Origin: Planctomycetaceae bacterium
Lineage (GTDB): Bacteria > Planctomycetota > Planctomycetia > Pirellulales > Thermoguttaceae
Direction: 5' to 3'
NCBI GenBank assembly: GCA_031267635.1
Contig: JAIRYX010000426.1
Coordinates: forward strand, 1 to 5,894
Length of the DNA: 5,894 nt
The translations under genes were made by a program, and so were the position numbers. Within the stretch, counting starts at the first letter, position 1. Every line of letters begins with the position of its first letter. A model generated the notes under the pieces. That model saw nothing but the letters and a program-made list of their open reading frames with translations, searched no databases and was not told where the DNA came from. This document shows, in pieces, positions 1 through 5,689 of this stretch.

Positions 1-66
1 GCCCAAAGACGTTTTTGACGTTCGTTAAAAAAACAGGAAATACTATTGTATTTATCCCGAATGTTG

Positions 67-91
67 CTTACAATATCGTTTTGCATGTAAG
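67..91. repeat. Short inverted repeat over the predicted start of the leftward transcript
   Basis: CTTACA at 67-72 and its exact complement TGTAAG at 86-91 flank a 13-bp spacer. The repeat sits just downstream of the leftward -10 box at 93-98, so it would cover the start site of that transcript. It could be an operator or a 5' hairpin, but six base pairs in A+T-rich DNA may also arise by chance. Confidence 0.3.
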
Positions 92-92
92 A

Positions 93-121
93 ATTATACC
101 ATGTTTGCTGGGAATGGGCAA
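93..121 (-). promoter_or_regulatory. Sigma70-like promoter reading left, out of the window
   Basis: On the minus strand a -35 box TTGCCC (116-121, four of six consensus bases) is separated by exactly 17 bp from a perfect TATAAT -10 box (93-98). Transcription would start near position 86 and run toward position 1, so the gene it serves would lie beyond the left edge. No start codon with a ribosome site is visible before the edge. The call rests on box sequence and spacing only. Confidence 0.5.
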
Positions 122-254
122 GGTCGCTTTTGATAGATTATTTATGCACGGATACTAAAAAATTAAACTTTGCCAAAATTTCGCCTGCCCTCACTCAAAA
201 TCATACCCCCTCCTGAATAGTTATTAAAATAAAACAGATAGGATATAAATAATG

Positions 255-311
255 GTAACTATTCAATTGTCCAGTACGGATTTATTGAAGTTGATCGACT
301 GAAATAGTTAC
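255..311 (+). repeat. Repeat family copy A: 57-bp element with 9-bp terminal inverted repeats
   Basis: The element starts with GTAACTATT (255-263) and ends with its exact complement AATAGTTAC (303-311). Its interior (about 271-300, with ccagtacgg, atttattg and ttgatcgactg) reappears in reverse complement at 803-850 and in part, in the same orientation, at 873-905. Copies A and B face each other across the transposase remnant at 393-600. That is the arrangement expected of the ends of an insertion sequence, though the element could equally be a MITE-like or intergenic repeat. The repeat relationship is seen directly; the origin is inferred. Confidence 0.65.
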
Positions 312-392
312 GAATAATTGGTCATGTCCGAGCGTAAATTGCACACCAAGTGACAAAAAAACGAAAAGGTAACAACTATCCACAGTTTAGAA

Positions 393-600
393 TTAACTCA
401 TGAAACAGAAAAACATCCATATTTCCCGATCGATTTGGGACAAATGATAATCAGCTTGACGGATTGGGAGGAGAGTTGCGCCGCACGTACATAAGTTGTC
501 ATTGTACGATGAGATGAGTAAGCGAGCAATATACCAATCAATAAGAGGGGAAAAAGATCGAGAACAACACATCGATAAGCGACAGTCAAGACGGGCAATC
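393..600 (-). pseudogene. Frameshifted N-terminal remnant of a DDE-type transposase
   Basis: Read on the minus strand, one frame (about 598 down to 460) gives a hydrophobic run, LLLIGILLA, followed by HRTMTTYVRAAQLSSQ. A second frame (about 460 down to 393) continues with ADYHLSQIDREIW before a stop. Joined across a frameshift, these resemble the N-terminus of the IS701/IS4-like 'DDE superfamily endonuclease' transposases common in planctomycetes. Those proteins have a hydrophobic helix, then a (G/H)RT(V/M)T..RAAGL segment, then YHR....RRW. A further piece in the second frame upstream (FSFCQLIARL, about 590-620) may be the start of the same protein. The DDE catalytic residues and the rest of the protein are missing, so it cannot be active. 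It lies between inverted repeat copies A (255-311) and B (803-850). Family recognition is from memory of the motif pattern and is only moderately secure. Confidence 0.5.
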
Positions 601-602
601 AA

Positions 603-631
603 TTGACAAAAACTGAATACTGGGATAGAAT
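603..631 (+). promoter_or_regulatory. Near-consensus sigma70 promoter reading right, inside the IS remnant
   Basis: A perfect TTGACA (603-608), a 17-bp spacer (609-625) and TAGAAT (626-631, five of six) make an 11-of-12 match to the sigma70 consensus. Transcription would begin near 638 and proceed rightward toward the hydrolase genes. The leader would be about 350 nt long and include the 824-905 hairpin. This is the best promoter I could find upstream of 993, and no good site lies closer. It may be an outward promoter brought by the mobile element. Activity is inferred. Confidence 0.45.
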
Positions 632-802
632 GATTTGTATGGCAATCTTGTGTCAATAGGTCGATTCTTTCGTGATACAAAAAGTTTATAGTCGAAACAA
701 TAAAACCTATTTATACCAGAATACCGACTTTTTTTGTAGATCAATTTTTTGGAAAGCGTTGATTATTTCACATTTTGAGGAGGGGTTGATTTATAAAACA
801 CT

Positions 803-850
803 GTAACTATTCAGTCGATCAAACCCAATAAATTCGCACTGGGTAACAAT
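803..850 (-). repeat. Repeat family copy B, inverted relative to copy A
   Basis: Beginning GTAACTATTCAG (803-814), this stretch is the near reverse complement of copy A. Both share the blocks cgatcaa, caataaat and cactgg in order with a few substitutions and short indels. Copies A and B thus bound a segment of about 490 bp (312-802) holding the transposase remnant and the 603-631 promoter. Confidence 0.65.
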
Positions 851-905
851 CTTAATGACGATGTCTCCATTGACTGTTCAGTTGCCCAGTGCGGATTTGT
901 TTGGC
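824..905. repeat. Long hairpin formed by repeat copies B and C before the first gene
   Basis: The arm at 824-847 pairs with the arm at 881-904. Twenty of 24 positions are Watson-Crick complementary. Three of the other four would be G-U pairs in a rightward transcript, leaving one mismatch. The loop is 33 nt (848-880). The right arm belongs to copy C of the repeat family (about 873-905, with cccagtgcggattt). The structure ends about 90 bp before the likely start codon at 993. It lacks a following T run, so it is not a typical intrinsic terminator. It could stabilise or attenuate the leader, or simply be two facing IS ends. Confidence 0.6.
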
Positions 906-992
906 TTGGGAAGCTGACGCCATAGTGTTCTATTGCGTTTTCAAATATTGTCCCTCAAAAACGAAATAAGCAGGGAAAGTGCAGTTGATAAA

Positions 993-2030
993 ATGACACG
1001 ATGCTTTTTTATTTTATCAGTTTTTGCGTACTTGATTTTATGTCAGCAAACTCAAGCGGAAGAAAGCACGTCGCGTAAAATCGCCTGTCTTGAACAAGCG
1101 AAACAAATTAATGAACAAGATGTAAAAAAAGCGTTGAAAAGCGAATCGGAATTGAACAAAGACGGTGGTTATAACGCAAATGTTAGCGTGATTGATTGTT
1201 TCGCAGTCATGGAATATCATTATACTGGCGGACGGCATGTTCATCAGCCGATAAAATTTCGGATGTTGTTGCCGAAAAAAGTTCAACCGGATAAAAAATA
1301 TCCTCTTATTCTCTGGCTGCATGGTTCGGGCGAATGTGGCGACGACAATAAACGCCAGCTTGCTCACTTACAATCTGCCATTGAAACAATTGCCGGAAAC
1401 AATCAACAGGACTTTTTTATAATTGCCACGCAATCCCCATATAAAACAGATTGGTACGCTTCTGTTTCCAGCGAAGGTAAGGGCGACGCTCCGATTACGA
1501 TTGCCGAAGAAATACTCGATGCCGTCATTCAGGAATACCCAATCGACACGAACAAATTAGGAGTAGTCGGATTTTGTTCCGGCGGAAGTGCGGCATGGAA
1601 ATTTGTGTCGGAACATCCGAAACGTTTCGCGTCAATGGCGGCGTTTTCAACATCGCCGCCTGCTAGTCCGCAAAATTATTTACAAACGGCAATTTGGACG
1701 TTTAATAACAAAGACGATTCCATTCCATGGCAACCAATGGAACGTTTTATCGACATGATTAACGCATCCGGCGGTAATGCGTATGTAACAATCAAAGAAC
1801 ACGGCGGTCATAATACATGGAAAAACGCATTACAAACGGAAAAAGTCCTTGATTGGATGCTTCTCCAAAATCTACAACAAATCGGATATCCTGCCGGAAT
1901 TACTATTTGTCGCTGGACGTTTAGACAATTTATGCTTATGTTTGGTGTGCCGATCGTTCTCTTGCTTTTGTTGCAGATAATTTCTGTCGCGCCCAGTTTA
2001 ATGGGTTATTATAGGCGAAAAATTCAATGA
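993..2030 (+). CDS. Secreted, membrane-tethered alpha/beta hydrolase with a cysteine nucleophile position
   Basis: The 345-residue product reads as an alpha/beta hydrolase of the esterase/dienelactone hydrolase/prolyl oligopeptidase-like group. ATG 993 is preferred over the in-frame TTG at 933 because it places a signal peptide at the terminus: MTRC, a hydrophobic core FFILSVFAYLILC, then a likely cleavage site TQA|EE. No convincing ribosome site supports either start. LWLHGSGECGDD (residues 108-119) is the oxyanion-hole segment. VVGFCSGGS (191-199) is the nucleophile elbow, with Cys195 where Ser is usual, as in dienelactone hydrolase (GxCxG). Asp241 in KDDSIP and His273 in GGHNTW complete a plausible triad. 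A hydrophobic helix (about 313-332) and a basic tail, YYRRKIQ, should anchor the C-terminus in the membrane with the enzyme outside the cytoplasm. The stop codon overlaps the next start as ATGA, indicating translational coupling to a second hydrolase. The substrate is unknown. Confidence 0.85.
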   Translation: MTRCFFILSVFAYLILCQQTQAEESTSRKIACLEQAKQINEQDVKKALKSESELNKDGGYNANVSVIDCFAVMEYHYTGGRHVHQPIKFRMLLPKKVQPDKKYPLILWLHGSGECGDDNKRQLAHLQSAIETIAGNNQQDFFIIATQSPYKTDWYASVSSEGKGDAPITIAEEILDAVIQEYPIDTNKLGVVGFCSGGSAAWKFVSEHPKRFASMAAFSTSPPASPQNYLQTAIWTFNNKDDSIPWQPMERFIDMINASGGNAYVTIKEHGGHNTWKNALQTEKVLDWMLLQNLQQIGYPAGITICRWTFRQFMLMFGVPIVLLLLLQIISVAPSLMGYYRRKIQ

Positions 2031-2827
2031 AACAGAAAAAACAACATTATCTACATCTACGGTCTTGGGTCATTTTCTGGATAGTCGGCGGCGGTCTCAT
2101 TTTATTTCGGTTGGGTTATGATCTGAAAACGTATATGTTCGGCAGTACAATTGTTATACGGCAAATAACGCCGCAACAACAATATGATTATCTTTTACAT
2201 TTTCCTCGCGGTTACCATGATTTCGGTAAACCGCGTCCGTTGATTATTTTTTTGCATGGTGCGGGCGAGGTGAAAAAGGATGTTCGCGTTTTGAAAAATC
2301 TTGATATTTTTCATTGTGCAAACGGTAATGTTCCTGTGAAAGACTTTCCGTTTATCGTTGCGAGTCCGATAACGCCGAATCACGGCTGGGAACCGAAACG
2401 TGTCGTTGCGTTTCTTGACGACTTTTTGAAAGAAAACCGTTTGCGTTACCACATTGATCCAAATAGAATATACTTGACAGGATTTAGTATGGGAGGATTC
2501 GGAACGTTTCACACGGCATGCGAATATCCTGATCGATTCGCGGCGATTGTTCCATTGGCAGGCGGTTGCGAACCGGAAAATGCGACAAAATTGCAAACCG
2601 TTCCGACTTGGGCTTTTCACGGCGACGCGGATGAGGTTGTGGCATATGAAAATACGGAAAAGATAATTAACGCCATGAAAGAATTGAATCATCCAAATGT
2701 TCGATTTACGACGCTGCACGACGCCGGACATGGTATCCCTCATTTGGCTTACACGCAACCGGAACTTTATCTATGGCTCTTGAAACAACGAAAAACGCAA
2801 AGGCAAGACGAAAGAGCGAATCCGTAA
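2027..2827 (+). CDS. Membrane-anchored alpha/beta hydrolase (esterase/peptidase-like), serine nucleophile
   Basis: The 266-residue product starts with a short basic segment (KQKK..HLR) and one hydrophobic helix (about 13-28, WVIFWIVGGGLILFRL). This is read as a signal anchor holding the enzyme on the outer face of the inner membrane. The hydrolase domain follows: IIFLHGAGE (73-81, oxyanion hole), TGFSMGGFG (151-159, nucleophile Ser154), AFHGDADEVV (196-205, probably Asp202) and DAGHGIPH (232-239, His235). This is the pattern of prolyl oligopeptidase-like and feruloyl/PHB-depolymerase-like esterases common in planctomycetes. Start ATG 2027 lies inside the stop of the preceding gene (ATGA). The only nearby ribosome-site candidate is a weak AGG about 11 nt upstream, so translation probably depends on coupling. 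It resembles its upstream neighbour in layout and may be a diverged paralogue with the canonical Ser. The substrate cannot be read from sequence. Confidence 0.88.
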   Translation: MKQKKQHYLHLRSWVIFWIVGGGLILFRLGYDLKTYMFGSTIVIRQITPQQQYDYLLHFPRGYHDFGKPRPLIIFLHGAGEVKKDVRVLKNLDIFHCANGNVPVKDFPFIVASPITPNHGWEPKRVVAFLDDFLKENRLRYHIDPNRIYLTGFSMGGFGTFHTACEYPDRFAAIVPLAGGCEPENATKLQTVPTWAFHGDADEVVAYENTEKIINAMKELNHPNVRFTTLHDAGHGIPHLAYTQPELYLWLLKQRKTQRQDERANP

Positions 2828-2940
2828 CTTGCCGTTTCAGAAAAGATTCAAGCTCGTTTTATAACTGATTTGGGGCAAATTTGACATTGTAAATCCTTCA
2901 CACCTGAAAAATTCGTCTTTTAAGATAACGTTCATCATGT

Positions 2941-2978
2941 CCCCAAAATTTCTCTTGTCTCTAAATATCCCTTTGGGG
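2941..2978. repeat. Inverted repeat in the gap before the permease-protease gene
   Basis: CCCCAAA (2941-2947) is exactly complementary to TTTGGGG (2972-2978) across a 24-bp spacer. No T run follows on the plus strand (aataaaacc), so it is a poor intrinsic terminator. It lies just upstream of the 3010-3015 -10 box and could be an operator or a weak end signal for the hydrolase operon. Confidence 0.35.
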
Positions 2979-3009
2979 AATAAAACCGAATTTACAAAAG
3001 TGTGAAAAG

Positions 3010-3015
3010 TATAAT
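3010..3015 (+). promoter_or_regulatory. Candidate -10 box for the permease-protease gene
   Basis: A perfect TATAAT lies 29 bp before the ATG at 3045. At the proper distance (around 2987-2992) there is no good -35 box; TTTACA at 2991-2996 is too close (13-bp spacer). The 217-bp gap after the hydrolase pair suggests a separate transcription unit, so a promoter is expected here. It may need an activator or an alternative sigma factor. Confidence 0.4.
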
Positions 3016-3044
3016 ATGTTCGTAAAGGCGACAACCGATTAAAC

Positions 3045-5366
3045 ATGCGTTTGCATCACATTTTTTTATTATTTCAACGCGAAGTACGCGACCAACTCCG
3101 CGACCGGCGAACGTTGTTTATGATGTTCGTGCTGCCGTTATTACTTTATCCGGTTATGGGAATTATTTTTTTTCAAACCGGGCAGTTTGCGCGGCAAACA
3201 TCGGGACGAGTGCTGGTGATTCTGCCGCAGGATGCTCTTCAGGAAGAAATGCTCAACATTTCGCAAGACAATCAATCGCAAGAAAAAACGTCCCGACAAA
3301 ATCCGTTTCCGCCGCTTTTTGCCGCAACGGAAAACACAATCACGACGGCGGAAAATCAACCGAAATTTCCTGAGTTTTTCGACGAACATTTGTTCGATTC
3401 ACAAAATTCGCAGCGTTTGTTGACCTTGCGGTTTGAAACGGCAGGCGATACGCCGGAATACGCTGAGCAAATCGCCGTGAAACAATTGGAAGACAAATCG
3501 TGCGACGCGGTGATGTTTATACCGCCAACGCTGTTGTCAAGATTGAAAGACATATATTCTCAAACGGAAAAAGCAGAGGAATTGTACTCTCTTCGTACAA
3601 ACAGCGGGGCTTCGCAAACAATAAAAACCGACGAAAACGTCCCGGAATTTCCGCCGCCGCAATTATTTTATACATCGTCGAATCAAAAATCGTCGCTGGT
3701 TTTGTCGCGATTACGGTCGGCGATTCAGCGTTGGAATGAAAAAGTCGGACATGCAATTCTCCAGAGTCGCCGCATTGATCCGAAACTTGCGTCGCCGATT
3801 GACACGCAAGAAAAAGACGTTGCCGAAAAAACAGAATTTCAAGGCGCGTCGTTTTGGTCGAAGCTGTTGCCGATGTTGTTGCTGCTTTGGGCGTTGACCG
3901 GTGCGTTTTATCCGTCGATTGATCTTTGCGCCGGTGAGAAAGAACGCGGCACGCTTGAAACCTTGTTAAGTTCGCCCGCCGGACGTGGCGAAATCGTTCT
4001 CTCGAAACTGCTGACCGTCATGACATTCAGCACGCTGACTTCGCTACTCAATATTTTATGCGTCGGAGCGACCGCATATCTTTTGGTCGCGCAGCTTGCC
4101 GGAGTCGGCTTGCCGCCACGTTTGGCGGTTCTCTGGCTGACACTTGCGCTGATTCCAACGGCGGCTCTTTTCAGTGCGCTGTGTATTGCTCTCGCATCTT
4201 ATGCGCGGAGTTCCAAGGAAGGGCAATATTATCTCACGCCGCTGTTATTGACGGTACTGCCGCTGGTGATGATTCCGATGACGCCCGGACAAGAATTGAA
4301 TCTCGGCATGGCGATTATTCCGGTTTCAGGAATCGTGTTAACCCTTAGCGCACTTCTGGAAGGCGATTATGCGGTTGCGTTGGTGCATTTGCCGATTGTG
4401 TTGCTTGTCACGCTCGGATGTTGCGTGTTAGCAGTGCGTTGGGCGGTGGAACAGTTTAATTCCGAGTCGGTATTGTTCCGCGAAAGTGAAAAATTTCAAC
4501 TGCAAAAATGGCTTGCGCGATTGCTGACGGTTCGTGTGGCGAGTCCGGTTCCGCAAGCGGCAATTGTTTGCGGAATTTTTATTCTTACCGCAAAATATTT
4601 TTCAACGCTATTACTGCAAAGTCAATTCGTGGAAATTTCTCTGACGTTGAATGTGTTACTGTCGCAATTTGGCGTCGTTTTGCTGCCGGTGGTTTTTATG
4701 ACGGCGTGTTCCTCGTCAAACGTCCGCGAAACGTTGCGGCTACATTTTCCGAAATGGTATGCAATTCCGCTTGCGTTGTTACTGGCGATTGCGTGGCATC
4801 CGGTTTTAGTAACGATTTCGCGAGGAATTGAATATGCGTATCCGCTTTCCGATACGCTCAAAGAAATGATTTCGCACTTGAGCGGCTTGATGCGAAACGT
4901 GCCGATAGGAGTGTTGATTTTGTTGATTGCAGTGTTGCCCGGCATTTGCGAAGAAATCGCGTTTCGCGGCTATATTTTAACCGGACTCGACACGCCGCGT
5001 CATCGTTTCCGCGCTGTTCTTATTTCGGCGATTCTTTTCGGGGCGACACATTCGGTTTTACAACAATCGCTTGCCGCTTGTATTACCGGCGTTATTCTTG
5101 GCTGGCTTGCGATCCGGACACGAAGTATTTTTCCCGGCGTTGTTTTTCATATTACAAACAACAGTATCGGCGTTTTGCTGTCGTCGTTTTCCGACCCGGA
5201 ATTTGCCGAAGATTTCTTTGCGAACCACAAAACGTTTTGCCTACTCATCGGCACGGACACATCGCCCGGCTTGTTGTACGGAATAGTTGGCGTAACGATT
5301 TCCGCCGTAATTTTCGCGGGATTGTTGGGAATATTGTCTTGCCGAAAGTTGGGAAAGCGAAGGTGA
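3045..5366 (+). CDS. ABC-2 (NatB-like) permease fused to a CPBP/CAAX intramembrane protease
   Basis: The 773-residue product joins two membrane modules. Residues 1-480 are an ABC-2 permease. A cytoplasmic N-terminus (FQREVRDQLRDRRTL) leads to TM1 (about 24-44), then a large extracytoplasmic domain (about 47-270) rich in Q, N and S. Five or six helices follow (about 271-466), with EKERGTLETLLSSP (298-311), the signature of NatB-type permeases. Residues 500-765 are a further set of helices forming a CPBP protease. Motif 1 is EEIAFR (Glu636, Glu637, Arg641), motif 2 is FGATH (His669), and motif 3 is HITNN (His702, Asn706). All proposed metal and catalytic residues of the family are present. Known CPBP proteins include CAAX-type proteases and bacteriocin-immunity proteins. 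This fusion is typical of Planctomycetota. The required ABC ATPase is not encoded in the window. The start has no strong ribosome site (AAAGG ends about 16 nt upstream). The exported substrate and the protease target are unknown. Confidence 0.92.
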   Translation: MRLHHIFLLFQREVRDQLRDRRTLFMMFVLPLLLYPVMGIIFFQTGQFARQTSGRVLVILPQDALQEEMLNISQDNQSQEKTSRQNPFPPLFAATENTITTAENQPKFPEFFDEHLFDSQNSQRLLTLRFETAGDTPEYAEQIAVKQLEDKSCDAVMFIPPTLLSRLKDIYSQTEKAEELYSLRTNSGASQTIKTDENVPEFPPPQLFYTSSNQKSSLVLSRLRSAIQRWNEKVGHAILQSRRIDPKLASPIDTQEKDVAEKTEFQGASFWSKLLPMLLLLWALTGAFYPSIDLCAGEKERGTLETLLSSPAGRGEIVLSKLLTVMTFSTLTSLLNILCVGATAYLLVAQLAGVGLPPRLAVLWLTLALIPTAALFSALCIALASYARSSKEGQYYLTPLLLTVLPLVMIPMTPGQELNLGMAIIPVSGIVLTLSALLEGDYAVALVHLPIVLLVTLGCCVLAVRWAVEQFNSESVLFRESEKFQLQKWLARLLTVRVASPVPQAAIVCGIFILTAKYFSTLLLQSQFVEISLTLNVLLSQFGVVLLPVVFMTACSSSNVRETLRLHFPKWYAIPLALLLAIAWHPVLVTISRGIEYAYPLSDTLKEMISHLSGLMRNVPIGVLILLIAVLPGICEEIAFRGYILTGLDTPRHRFRAVLISAILFGATHSVLQQSLAACITGVILGWLAIRTRSIFPGVVFHITNNSIGVLLSSFSDPEFAEDFFANHKTFCLLIGTDTSPGLLYGIVGVTISAVIFAGLLGILSCRKLGKRR

Positions 5367-5420
5367 AAGACGAGCTTTCGTTGTCGGAAATGCCGAAAAA
5401 TCGCTCCCGCTTCTGCCGAG

Positions 5421-5490
5421 GCAACTCTCCAGCTACGCGCCGTCTTTATTTCTACTTTATTTCTACTTGATGTTGGAGTTGCGTTTTTTT
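5421..5490 (+). terminator. Probable intrinsic terminator after the permease-protease gene
   Basis: GCAACTCTCCA (5421-5431) pairs with TGGAGTTGC (5474-5482), with a two-base bulge on the 5' side, and is followed at 5484-5490 by seven T residues. The loop is long (42 nt), unlike textbook terminators, but the GC-containing stem base directly before the T run is right. It lies 55 bp after the stop codon at 5364-5366 and would also shield the antisense frame to its right from read-through. Confidence 0.5.
5444..5465 (+). repeat. Two tandem copies of an 11-bp unit in the terminator loop
   Basis: CTTTATTTCTA occurs twice back to back (5444-5454 and 5455-5465), followed by the first three bases of a third copy. 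It lies inside the loop of the 5421-5490 terminator and helps explain the loop's unusual length, as if slippage had enlarged it. Confidence 0.7.
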
Positions 5491-5503
5491 CCTAGCGTAG
5501 AGT

Positions 5504-5566
5504 AGGCGAGGGGACATATTGTTCCGTCTCCTCACCTCTCTTCCAATCGGACATGGAGATGTCCCC
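5504..5566. repeat. Cluster of overlapping inverted repeats at the broken end of the RT fragment
   Basis: Three pairings are visible. AGGCGAGG (5504-5511) matches CCTCACCT (5530-5537) with one mismatch. GGACAT (5549-5554) matches ATGTCC (5559-5564) exactly, with a 4-nt loop. GGGGACAT (5510-5517) matches ATGTCCCC (5559-5566) exactly. The first two helices and the third exclude each other, so the segment could switch between folds. It occupies the stretch where RT homology has been lost, so it may be the end of another repeat or mobile element rather than a functional RNA. Confidence 0.45.
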
Positions 5567-5689
5567 CATCCAACTTTCTATTGCCGAACGTTCCGGACGA
5601 AATCCAAAGGAACAATCCGTAAAATCCGTTTCAAAGATCGGTTCAAGAATAATCGTTGCCGCCTGTTGAACGATACGGTCTTTGACGGT

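Larger units (their letters stand above)
1..992. other. Gene-poor, repeat-bearing leader region
   Basis: No intact coding region is visible on either strand in this nearly 1-kb stretch. It is visibly A+T-richer than the genes to its right. It holds a leftward promoter (93-121), a short inverted repeat (67-91), three copies of a repeat family (255-311, 803-850, 873-905), a decayed transposase on the minus strand (about 393-600) and a rightward promoter-like site (603-631). Stretches 122-254, 312-392 and 632-802 show nothing I can name. The only other repeat-like traces are a partial copy of the repeat tip at 214-223 (tgaatagtta) and a loose variant around 368-379. The whole region reads best as the eroded landing site of one or more insertion sequences. 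Confidence 0.7.

Noticed and set aside
933..992. TTG 933 as the start of the first hydrolase
   Set aside because: It would put 20 mostly polar residues before a good signal peptide. ATG 993 begins exactly at the signal peptide. It is kept only as an alternative.
1026..1049. Lipoprotein signal (cysteine at residue 17 of the first hydrolase)
   Set aside because: The residues before the cysteine are L-I-L, not the small residue needed at -1 of a lipobox. The TQA|EE signal peptidase I site fits better.
2195..2758. Minus-strand frame of 187 codons inside the second hydrolase
   Set aside because: It lies wholly antisense to a hydrolase with all catalytic motifs, and its composition is the usual shadow of that gene.
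2881..2910. TTGACA at 2881 as the -35 box of a promoter for the permease gene
   Set aside because: No acceptable -10 box lies 16-18 bp downstream; the best match there is three of six.
2837..3046. Minus-strand frame of 69 codons filling the gap between the second hydrolase and the permease gene
   Set aside because: It has no recognisable motif and no promoter or ribosome site, and it overlaps the promoter region and start of the permease gene. It cannot be excluded, but nothing supports it.
5353..5379. GAAAGC/GCTTTC inverted repeat around the stop codon of the permease-protease gene as a terminator
   Set aside because: The stem is only 6 bp, no T run follows, and the 5421-5490 structure with seven T residues is a better candidate.
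4946..5470. Plus-strand frame of 174 codons overlapping the end of the permease-protease gene
   Set aside because: It is the +1 shadow of the CPBP region, whose motifs are intact in the main frame. Its Arg/Phe/Tyr-rich composition is not protein-like.
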